Assembly: GCF_003019815.1 (NCBI RefSeq)
Contig: NZ_CP027773.1
Coordinates: 1,189,001-1,253,000 of the forward strand
Length of the DNA stretch: 64,000 bases
Origin: Variovorax sp. PMC12
GTDB taxonomy: Bacteria; Pseudomonadota; Gammaproteobacteria; Burkholderiales; Burkholderiaceae_C
Direction of reading: 5' to 3'
Below are positions 25,507-32,993 of this stretch, piece after piece. The notes beneath the pieces were generated by a model. The model was not told the DNA's origin and did not search any database. It saw only the letters and a program-made list of their open reading frames with translations. Position 1 is the first letter of the stretch, and each line of letters starts with the position of its first letter. Both the position numbers and the translations under genes were made by a program.

Positions 25507-26793
25507 TCATGGTTGCCAGAGGCGGACCCAATCGACCTGCATGACCGGATTGGAGCCTGCACCTCGCCGGCCATAGCCTTCCGGAGGAATATTGCCCGCC
25601 CAGGCCAGGTCCTTGATCTCGGTGGTCAGCAGGATGTATTCGGGGCTTTTCGAAATCCCTTCGGAGGTCTCCCAGAACTGTTTTCCGTCAAGGAAGAACT
25701 GATATTTATCCGGAGTCCAGAGCACCCCTGCCGTATGCCATTCGGAGAACGACTCTCCCACCGGGAGCGGATTCACGCCGCTGCCTGCGCTCTTCTTCTC
25801 TCCCTCCTTGTAGCCATTCCAATGCACCGCGCTCGAATGCCGGTTGCTGAAATCACCCACGTTGTTTGCCCCGACCGCACGGTGCTCGATGATGTCGATT
25901 TCAACGCCTGCGGCCGGATTTTCCGGCGTGTACGCCCTGTTGCTGTTGGACATGAGCCAGAACGCGGACCACTGCCCCGGAGCGTTCACGAATCGAACGC
26001 GCGCCTCGATATATCCGAAGGTGAATTTGCAGCCCGGGTCCTTGTTCGTATCCAGCCAGCCCGTGTAGTGCGTGCCTGCGTCCGTGTAGGTCGAGATCGT
26101 CACGATGCCGTCGGCGACATCGATGGCCCTGGGCGTCTGCTGCGCGTCGTCCCGCTTTTCATTGACCATCCGCCACTTTTGCCCGTCCACGCCGGTGCCG
26201 TCGAACTCGTCATGCCAAGCGAGCCGATAGCCGGTTGCCGGGGTGGGCGCGGTCAATACAGCGAAGTGCGCGCTGGACCGCACCGCTCCCCCCGTCGTTC
26301 GAACGATGACGGGGCCGCTGGTGGCCGACGCAGGCACGGTGACGGAGATTCGCGTTGCCGAGTCCACGCGCAATTGCGGTGCCGATACGGCTCCGAAGCT
26401 CACGGAGGCGGTTGAATCGAACCTGGAACCGCTGATGACGATCACCTTGCCGGCGACCTCGGCAGACGGAGAGAACGATTGAATGGTCGGGCTTGTCGCC
26501 GTGGGCGAGAAATCCTCGGCCGTCGTGGCGGCTCCGTGAGATGTCGGCTGGTTTTCAACGGATGAGCCAGTTGCCGGCGGTGACGAGTCGTTGCCGGACG
26601 GATGGGTGGCAGGAGGGAGCAGATTTCCCACGCCCGCCGCCGGCCCGCTGCTTGAGCCGCCGCCCCCTCCCCCGCAACCAGCCAGCGCCGAGCCCCCCAG
26701 GAACACCGTTGCGGTCTGCGCACCCATTTGCAAAAAATTCCTGCGCGAGCTTTCCGTAACTAACGATTTGCTAATCAATTCAATTGATTTCAT
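25507..26793 (-). CDS. Glycoside hydrolase family 16 lipoprotein with IPT/TIG domain
   Basis: 428 residues starting MKSIELISKS. The leader combines a twin-arginine-like stretch (SSRRNFLQMG) with a lipobox ALAGC; the lipidated Cys40 is followed by a glycine run and a Ser/Pro/Thr-rich linker (to ~100). An IPT/TIG immunoglobulin-like domain spans ~103-180 (PTIQSFSPSAEVAGKVIVISG). The GH16 domain (~188-428) holds the catalytic motif EIDIIE (E298 nucleophile, D300, E303 acid/base) as in beta-1,3-glucanases and agarases. It should act on polysaccharide outside the inner membrane. The upstream region is AT-rich, hinting at acquisition. Confidence 0.88.
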   Translation of the reverse strand: MKSIELISKSLVTESSRRNFLQMGAQTATVFLGGSALAGCGGGGGGSSSGPAAGVGNLLPPATHPSGNDSSPPATGSSVENQPTSHGAATTAEDFSPTATSPTIQSFSPSAEVAGKVIVISGSRFDSTASVSFGAVSAPQLRVDSATRISVTVPASATSGPVIVRTTGGAVRSSAHFAVLTAPTPATGYRLAWHDEFDGTGVDGQKWRMVNEKRDDAQQTPRAIDVADGIVTISTYTDAGTHYTGWLDTNKDPGCKFTFGYIEARVRFVNAPGQWSAFWLMSNSNRAYTPENPAAGVEIDIIEHRAVGANNVGDFSNRHSSAVHWNGYKEGEKKSAGSGVNPLPVGESFSEWHTAGVLWTPDKYQFFLDGKQFWETSEGISKSPEYILLTTEIKDLAWAGNIPPEGYGRRGAGSNPVMQVDWVRLWQP

Positions 26794-26945
26794 TAAAGAC
26801 AATCCTGCTGTTGAAAATTCCCATATCGAGTTTAAGCATCGAATAAGGCATCGACAGGAAGCACATGGCAAGAATGTCTCGTCAGTTTTAATTCGGAGTT
26901 AATTTCATTTCAATGGGAAAGCCTGAATATCAACAGCGGCTTAAT

Positions 26946-29243
26946 TCATTGCGCGCCATCTGCGTCCCCGGCCATCCGCACGTGCCACCAGCGCGGCAGC
27001 AGTTCGCGGATCTCGGCGCGCGCGAAGCGGTCGTCCAGCAGATGCAGCACGCCCCGGTCTTCCTCGGTGCGGATCACGCGGCCGGCGGCCTGCACCACCT
27101 TCTGCAGGCCCGGGTAGAGGTAGGTGTACTCGTAGCCCTTGCCGAAGCGCGCCTGCATGCGCTCGCGGGTGATCTCGTTGAGCTCGTTGTATTGCGGCAG
27201 CCCCAGGCTGGCCACGAAGGCGCCGATGAGCCGGCTGCCCGGCAGGTCGATGCCCTCGCCGAACGCGCCGCCCAGCACCGCGAAGCCGATGCCCTGCCCG
27301 CCTTCCTCGAAGCGCGCGATGAAGCCGTGGCGCTCGGCCTCGCGCATGCCGCGGGTCTGCGTCCACACCGGCACGCCGGGGTGCCGCATCGAGAAGGCGG
27401 CGCAGGCTTTCTCCAGGTAGTCGAAGCTGCTGAAGAACGCGAGGTAGTTGCCCGGCAGGCGCTCAAACTGCGCGCCGATGATGTCCGCCACATTGCGCAG
27501 CGAGCCCGCGCGGTCGCGAAAGCGCGTCGACACGTCCATGGCCACCTCGACGCGCAGTTGCGCGCTGTGGAACGGCGAGGCCACGTCGAGCAGCGCGGTG
27601 TCTTCGGGCAGGCCGAGGGCGTCGCGGTAGAACTCGAAAGGCGACAGCGTGCCCGAGAAACAGGTGACCGACGCCGCCTCCACGAAGCGCCCCTGCAGGA
27701 ACGGCGCCGGCACCAGGTTGCGGATTGCCAGCCTGCGCGCCTGCTGCGTGGCGCCCAGCGTGCGCTCGAACACGGAGTGATCGCCGAAGGCCTCGGCCAG
27801 CCGCGCGAAATGCAGCGCGTCGAAGAAGAAGCGCTGCAGCGGCCCCTGCGAGGCGTCGGGCGTGGCCGCGAAGTGCTCGGCCATGGCGGTGTTGGCCGCC
27901 TGCAGGGTGCGAAGAAAGCGCTCGGGGATCTCGTCGCCGGTTTCGTAGCCGGCCTGCTGCGACTGCTGCACGGTGTCCCACTCGCGGAACACGCGGGCCA
28001 GCGGGCCGCGCAACACGGCCGGGGCCACCCGGTGGGCTTCCTCCAGCGCGCCGCCGTCGAGCTCGGCGGTGTACATGCCGCGTGCGCGTTCGAGCAGGTT
28101 GTGGGCCTCGTCCACCAGCACGGCGGCGCGCCAGTCGGCCTCGCGCATGGTGGCGTAGAGAAAGGCGCTGCTGTCGAAGTAGTAGTTGTAGTCGCCGACG
28201 ATGGCGTCGGCCCAGTGCGCCATTTCCTGCGCGAGGAAATAAGGACAGACCTCGTGCGCGAGGCCGATGTCACGCAGCGCCTGGCGGTCGAGCCACGCAA
28301 CCTGCGCGGCCTGCTCGCGCGCGGCGGGCAGCCTGTCGTAGAAGCCCTTGGCGAGCGGGCATGCGTCGCCGTGGCAGGCGCGGTCGGAGTATTCGCAGAC
28401 TTTTTCGCGCGCCGCGAGTTCGAGCACGCGCAGCCGGCCCTGGCCGCGCCCCTTGTCGAGCACCCGCAGCGCATCGAGCGCCACCGGCCGGCCCGAAGTC
28501 TTGGCCGTGAGGAAGAACAGCTTGTCGATCCTGCGGGCGGCACGCGCTTTCAGCAGCGGGAAGATGGTGGCCAGCGTCTTGCCGATGCCGGTGGGCGCCT
28601 GCGCCATGAGGCAGCGCCCGCCGGCGCCGGCGCGATAGACGGCCTCCGCCAGTTCGCGCTGGCCCGCGCGGAAGCTGCCGTACGGAAACGCAAGCGCGGC
28701 CAGCGTGCCGTCCAGCGCGGCGCGGTGCGCGGCTTCGCTTTCGGCCCAGGCGGCATAGCGGCCGCACAGCAGCTCGAAGTGCTCGCGCAGTGCCTCGCGG
28801 GTGTGGTGCTCCTCCAGCACGGTCTCGTCGCCTGTTGCGATGTCGAAATAGACCAGCGCGACGGTCATCTCGTCATGGCCGTCCCGCTCGCAGAGCATCC
28901 AGCCGTAGGTGCGGGCCTGCGCCCAGTGCAGCGCGCGGTGGTTGCCGCGGATGGCGTCGAAGTCGCCTCGGAAGGTCTTGATCTCTTCCACCCTTGCCTT
29001 GTGGAATTCATAGCCGTCGGCGCGGCCGCGCACATGCACGCCGCCGCAGGTGGCTTCGAGCCCGACCTCGCATTCATAGTCGCCGCCGCGCCGGTGCTGC
29101 ACCAGCGCGTGGCCGGCCATGCCTTCGAGCGCGCTGGGCGCGGGCACGAAGCGAAGGTCGAGGTCGCCCGCCTTCGCGCCGAAGGCGCACAGGGCCTTGA
29201 CGGAGACGGTATGCGCGACCGGAAGGGGGGATTCGGATTCCAT
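26946..29243 (-). CDS. DinG/XPD-type DNA helicase with N-terminal PD-(D/E)XK nuclease-like domain
   Basis: 765 residues starting MESESPLPVAHTVSV. Residues ~60-135 contain GRADG (D76) and VEEIKTF (E87-x-K89), the core of a Cas4/RecB-type nuclease. The helicase part has Walker A APTGIGKT (216-223), four cysteines (C283, C290, C295, C333) positioned for the XPD-family 4Fe-4S cluster, the DEAH box LVDEAHNLLERA (378-381) and motif VI QAAGRVIRTEEDRG. It is predicted to unwind 5'-3' and cleave DNA in repair. No VRR-NUC partner is adjacent. A start at 29645 would overlap the chromate transporter gene and is rejected. Confidence 0.87.
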   Translation of the reverse strand: MESESPLPVAHTVSVKALCAFGAKAGDLDLRFVPAPSALEGMAGHALVQHRRGGDYECEVGLEATCGGVHVRGRADGYEFHKARVEEIKTFRGDFDAIRGNHRALHWAQARTYGWMLCERDGHDEMTVALVYFDIATGDETVLEEHHTREALREHFELLCGRYAAWAESEAAHRAALDGTLAALAFPYGSFRAGQRELAEAVYRAGAGGRCLMAQAPTGIGKTLATIFPLLKARAARRIDKLFFLTAKTSGRPVALDALRVLDKGRGQGRLRVLELAAREKVCEYSDRACHGDACPLAKGFYDRLPAAREQAAQVAWLDRQALRDIGLAHEVCPYFLAQEMAHWADAIVGDYNYYFDSSAFLYATMREADWRAAVLVDEAHNLLERARGMYTAELDGGALEEAHRVAPAVLRGPLARVFREWDTVQQSQQAGYETGDEIPERFLRTLQAANTAMAEHFAATPDASQGPLQRFFFDALHFARLAEAFGDHSVFERTLGATQQARRLAIRNLVPAPFLQGRFVEAASVTCFSGTLSPFEFYRDALGLPEDTALLDVASPFHSAQLRVEVAMDVSTRFRDRAGSLRNVADIIGAQFERLPGNYLAFFSSFDYLEKACAAFSMRHPGVPVWTQTRGMREAERHGFIARFEEGGQGIGFAVLGGAFGEGIDLPGSRLIGAFVASLGLPQYNELNEITRERMQARFGKGYEYTYLYPGLQKVVQAAGRVIRTEEDRGVLHLLDDRFARAEIRELLPRWWHVRMAGDADGAQ

Positions 29244-29400
29244 TGCGAAACAACTGGATGGATATACAGATGTTATCGCCTGCCGCAAGCAAGGACCACT
29301 CCTGGGGCTGCTACGATGCCGCACCGGGAAAACAGCCTCCCGGCCTGCAAAGCAAGACGGTGTCCCGTCCAAGCGCTGGAGACCCTCGACGGAGCATTCC

Positions 29401-30774
29401 GTGGACACTGCCCTGCCCGACGCAAGCCTGGCGCCTTCCGCGCCCCCGCAGCCGGTTACTTTTGCCGAAGTCTTGCGCTTCTGGCTCAAGCTCGGCTTCA
29501 TCAGCTTCGGCGGCCCCGCCGGGCAGATCGCGATCATGCACACCGAGCTGGTCGAGCGCCGCCGCTGGATCAGCGAGAAGCGCTTTCTGCACGCGCTGAA
29601 CTTCTGCATGCTGCTCCCCGGCCCCGAGGCACAGCAACTGGCCACCTACATCGGCTGGCTGATGCACAGGACCCGCGGCGGCATCGTCGCCGGCGCGCTG
29701 TTCGTGCTGCCTTCGCTGTTCATCCTGATCGCGCTGTCGTGGATATACCTCCGCTTCGGCAACGTGCCCGCGGTGGCCGGCGTCTTCTACGGCATCAAGC
29801 CGGCGATCACCGCGCTGGTGCTGCATGCGGCCCATCGCATCGGCAGCCGGGCCTTGAAAAACAGATGGATGTGGGGCATCGCCGCCGCGGCCTTCGTGGC
29901 GATCTTCGCGTTCGGCACGCCGTTTCCGGCCATCGTGCTGGCGGCCGGCCTGATCGGGTACTTCGGTGCAAAACGGGCGCCCGGCGTCTTCGCGCTGGGC
30001 GGCGGGCACGGCGCGGCCAAGCAGAGCTACGGTGCCGCGCTGATCGACGACGACACGCCCACGCCGCCGCACGCTCGCTTCTCGCGCCCGCGGTTGGTCA
30101 AGGTGCTGGGCGCCGGCCTGAGCCTGTGGCTAGCGGCCATGGGCGTTCTTGTCGCCACCCAGGGGCTGCACGCGACCCTCACGCAGATGGGCTGGTTCTT
30201 CACCAAGGCTGCGTTGCTGACCTTCGGCGGCGCCTATGCCGTGCTGCCCTATGTCTACCAGGGCGCCGTCGAGCAGCATCACTGGCTGTCGGGGGCGCAG
30301 ATGATCGACGGACTGGCCCTGGGCGAGAGCACGCCGGGCCCGCTGATCATGGTCGTGGCATTCGTCGGCTTCGTCGGGGGTTGGCTGCACCGGGTGCTGG
30401 GGCCTGATTCGCTCTTCCTCGCGGGTGCACTGGCCGCCACGGTGGTGACCTTCTTCACCTTCCTGCCGTCGTTCGTCTTCATCCTGGCCGGCGGCCCGGC
30501 CATCGAGGCAACGCACGGCAAGCTGGGGTTTACCGCGCCGCTGTCCGCCATCACCGCGGCGGTGGTGGGCGTGATCCTGAACCTGGCACTCTTCTTCGCC
30601 TATCACGTGCTGTGGCCGCAGGGCTTCGGCGGGCACTTCGACGCCATGTCGGCGGCAATAGCCGTGGCGGCGGCCATTGCCTTGTTCCGGTTCAAGGTCG
30701 GGGTGCTGCCGCTGCTGGGTGGCTGCGCGGTGCTGGGGCTGGTGCTTTCGTTGCTGGTCCCTGGAATGCGTTGA
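29401..30774 (+). CDS. chrA: Chromate transporter (two-domain CHR family)
   Basis: 457 residues from GTG at 29401 (VDTALPDASLAPS), preceded by GGAG at good spacing. Long-chain CHR protein with two homologous halves of ~6 helices: the first carries GFISFGGPAGQIAIMHTELVE, the second LTFGGAYAVLPYVYQ and LGESTPGPLIMVVAF, the conserved CHR motifs. Exports chromate (and perhaps sulfate-like anions) at the inner membrane. The symbol follows the family; chromate resistance itself is not shown. The gene stands alone, divergent from the helicase. Confidence 0.88.
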   Translation: MDTALPDASLAPSAPPQPVTFAEVLRFWLKLGFISFGGPAGQIAIMHTELVERRRWISEKRFLHALNFCMLLPGPEAQQLATYIGWLMHRTRGGIVAGALFVLPSLFILIALSWIYLRFGNVPAVAGVFYGIKPAITALVLHAAHRIGSRALKNRWMWGIAAAAFVAIFAFGTPFPAIVLAAGLIGYFGAKRAPGVFALGGGHGAAKQSYGAALIDDDTPTPPHARFSRPRLVKVLGAGLSLWLAAMGVLVATQGLHATLTQMGWFFTKAALLTFGGAYAVLPYVYQGAVEQHHWLSGAQMIDGLALGESTPGPLIMVVAFVGFVGGWLHRVLGPDSLFLAGALAATVVTFFTFLPSFVFILAGGPAIEATHGKLGFTAPLSAITAAVVGVILNLALFFAYHVLWPQGFGGHFDAMSAAIAVAAAIALFRFKVGVLPLLGGCAVLGLVLSLLVPGMR

Positions 30775-30871
30775 ACGCGAGCGCAGGTCAAAACTTGCGC
30801 CCATCCACTTCGGGGCTGAGTCCGGTGCGCCCGCCTTCTTCGTCGAGCGGGCCAGGCGTGCGTAGATGGTG

Positions 30872-31504
30872 CTACTGCCCCTTCCAGGGATAGTCAGCGA
30901 CCAACTTTCCTGCCAATACAAACATGGATATGAAGACAAGGATGTCCAACCCTTGCCATACCCGGCGATTCCTGAATATCGGCGCAGCCAGACGCGACCC
31001 GACAGTGAGTGCGATGAACCATAAGAAAGACGCCACCACGGCGCCGCCTGCAAAGTAGAACTTGTCCGCCCCAACCTTGATCGCGCTGATTGATCCGATG
31101 ACCAACACGGTATCAAGCCAGGCGAACGGCGTGAGCAGCGAATGAAAAAACGCGCCCCTGACCACTTGCGCGCGTGGCATCGGCCTTTGTGAAGCACCTT
31201 GTTCGTCCAGATGGGTTTGCCCAAGATAGGCCGAATACAAAGCTCTGACACCGTAGTACAGCAAATAAAGAATGCTGACCGTCATTGTCAAGACCATGAC
31301 CCAGTAGTTTGCAGTAATGACCGCCCCGAGCCCGGCGACACCAAGAATGATCAACGCCAAGTCCGATAAAGCGCATATCAGTACAAGGACTACAGCATTA
31401 TTTCCTGCAAGATTATTTTTTATTACAAAAGTATCCTTGGGTCCAAGCGCCATCAATAGACCGGCCCCAAGAACAAAACCCTCGATGAGCTGCAGATTTA
31501 ACAT
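30872..31504 (-). CDS. LysE/ArgO family amino-acid exporter
   Basis: 210 residues starting MLNLQLIEGFVLGAGLL, preceded by GGAAAG. Six hydrophobic segments; LMALGPKDTFVIKNNL is the conserved N-terminal motif of the LysE superfamily (usually GPQN), and FFHSLLTPFAWLDTVLVIG matches the N-P-x-A-W-x-D region. Exports basic amino acids or related small molecules. Base composition is markedly less GC-rich than the surroundings, matching the oxygenase gene 51 bp upstream; the two probably form one transferred unit. Confidence 0.82.
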   Translation of the reverse strand: MLNLQLIEGFVLGAGLLMALGPKDTFVIKNNLAGNNAVVLVLICALSDLALIILGVAGLGAVITANYWVMVLTMTVSILYLLYYGVRALYSAYLGQTHLDEQGASQRPMPRAQVVRGAFFHSLLTPFAWLDTVLVIGSISAIKVGADKFYFAGGAVVASFLWFIALTVGSRLAAPIFRNRRVWQGLDILVFISMFVLAGKLVADYPWKGQ

Positions 31505-31555
31505 TTCTTTCCATGTTTGGAGCAGAGAGGGCAGAACCCTCTCTTTTTTCCCAGA

Positions 31556-32419
31556 TTAGATCAACGGAGTGTTTCCGAAGGCCCGATGACTTTCATCCGC
31601 GAATTCGGCAGTGTTGATGCGGTCCTTTCCCAGCAAAGTGGTATACGAATGCCGAAGATCTGGAATGGCAAAGTAAACCAGTGAACTGCGCGCGAGTTCC
31701 ATCTTTGGTTTGCGAACCGCGTGATACATGGTGGGAATCCGTCCATCAGAAAGCATCGTCAGCAACGATCCCGTGATAACGATGACTTCATCATCCGCAA
31801 GGTGCACAGAAACTTCTCTGTCGTTCAGAAAAATTACCAATCCGTCGCGAGTGGGTTTGATCAAGGTAATGAGATGACCGTCTTCATGCCGGTCTTGTAG
31901 ATAGGTGCGCCCATCCTCATGGTAGCTGCTCTCGTACAAACACAATTGAAGATAAGAACTGTCGCGAATCGACACATGATCGTCATTGCGAAAGAAGTCC
32001 CATAGTCCGTCAATCAGGCGCTGAGCAAACGACGAGAGTTCCGTCTCGCTCTTTGCAATGTTCTGATATGCGAGCGCCTCAACGAACGGGTGACCCGTAT
32101 GAAGTGATCGATGCTTATGCCAGTAGCAAAATCTGTCACAGAGATCGACGTTATCCGTGTACTTCGCATGCTCCCCACCCTTGGGTAGAAAGCCGTCAGT
32201 TCGATCAGGAAAACAAAAGTCTGCTCGCATATCTTCTAGAGTACGCGATATCTCATCCAGTGCAGACCAAACCGCTCTTTGAGCCATGCTGGTCATCTTC
32301 ACTATGGCGTAGCCATGAGTAATTAAAGAAAGCACGGTATCGCGCAAATCCTCAGGCGGAGAGTCGGCATCAATCGATCCAATGCGCGTAACAGCAGAAG
32401 AGGTAGCAACATAATTCAT
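31556..32419 (-). CDS. Isopenicillin-N-synthase-like Fe(II)/2-oxoglutarate oxygenase
   Basis: 287 residues from the ATG at 32419 (MNYVATSSAV), chosen because GGGAG lies 6 bp upstream; a TTG at 32489-32491 gives 311 residues. The double-stranded beta-helix ligands are clear: H178 and D180 in DRHEDGHLITLI, H233 in YHAVRKP, and the R-x-S co-substrate motif at 244 in ELARSSLVYF. Family members hydroxylate, desaturate or cyclise amino acids, peptides and plant or bacterial metabolites. AT-rich composition and the exporter gene downstream suggest production and export of a modified amino acid. Substrate unknown. Confidence 0.78.
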   Translation of the reverse strand: MNYVATSSAVTRIGSIDADSPPEDLRDTVLSLITHGYAIVKMTSMAQRAVWSALDEISRTLEDMRADFCFPDRTDGFLPKGGEHAKYTDNVDLCDRFCYWHKHRSLHTGHPFVEALAYQNIAKSETELSSFAQRLIDGLWDFFRNDDHVSIRDSSYLQLCLYESSYHEDGRTYLQDRHEDGHLITLIKPTRDGLVIFLNDREVSVHLADDEVIVITGSLLTMLSDGRIPTMYHAVRKPKMELARSSLVYFAIPDLRHSYTTLLGKDRINTAEFADESHRAFGNTPLI

Positions 32420-32706
32420 TATTAACTCCCTTAACCCGGCTGAATTGCCGACTTTCATTACAACATCCAGCCATGACCTTTCCGTTTCCAATTACTGATT
32501 TTCTCGTGACAGATTTTCATTCTCGGAATTTCCACACGGAATGGGTCCATTTGATTGAATGGGTAAGGAAACCCCTGTGAATGAAAGCCGGCGAACAATT
32601 AATAAGGAGCCGGTCGCGTGTTGAGCGCTACGAGCCAGCGGACTGATTCGCGCGTGCGGATCGGCCCCGATAACCACTCGGTACTGACCGAGGAGGGTTT
32701 TGACGC

Positions 32707-32970
32707 TTAGTGCGCGTGCCGATGACGGGCGTCCGACACGTGCGCATGGGCATGCCGCAGCGGCTCGTGCAAATGGGTATGGCTGTGAGCGCCGGACGGC
32801 ATGACCTCGTGGGTGTGGTGCGAGCAGCCCGCCCTGCACGGCGGGGAACGATGAATGGCGGGCGGTCTTTGGTGGCGAGGCGAATTCTCACGGCTTCGCT
32901 CCCCCATGAAATCGCATGGAATGGCCCTGACGAGGTCTTCTCCGACAGTACCAGCGTCGTTTTTCTGCAA
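32707..32970 (-). pseudogene. Remnant of a His-rich protein gene
   Basis: On the minus strand the last ~40 codons before a TAA at 32707 encode a histidine-rich run including CSHHTHEVMPSGAHSHTH and EPLRHAHAHVSDARHRHAH. This resembles the C-terminal tails of small His-rich proteins often found in mobile regions. The upstream ~47 codons show no similar pattern and no good start, so the 5' part appears lost. The remnant supports a history of recombination at this edge of the accessory patch. Confidence 0.4.
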
Positions 32971-32987
32971 AACTTGACAAGTTTTGC
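32967..32987. promoter_or_regulatory. 21-bp perfect palindrome before the hybrid kinase gene
   Basis: GCAAAACTTG-A-CAAGTTTTGC: two perfect 10-bp arms with a single central base, ending 6 bp before the first ATG of the hybrid kinase. No Shine-Dalgarno sequence is visible in this leader. It could be an operator for a dimeric regulator or an RNA hairpin that hides the start region. Confidence 0.45.
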
Positions 32988-32993
32988 TTACAA

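Larger units (their letters stand above)
32420..32993. other. 574-bp AT-richer intergenic stretch with gene remnant
   Basis: Apart from the His-rich remnant at 32707-32970 and the palindrome next to the kinase start, no gene is supported. The 32420-32620 part should hold the promoter of the oxygenase-exporter pair; the AT-rich sequence prevents a single clear -35/-10 choice. Confidence 0.4.

Noticed and set aside
26913..30407. Plus-strand open frame of over 1100 codons opposite the helicase gene
   Set aside because: It is antisense to a helicase with intact motifs, and its translation is a compositionally biased Arg/Ala/His-rich string without domains, as expected opposite GC-rich coding DNA.
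32492..32839. 115-codon minus-strand frame upstream of the oxygenase
   Set aside because: No start signal, no domain, and it overlaps the His-rich remnant in another frame.
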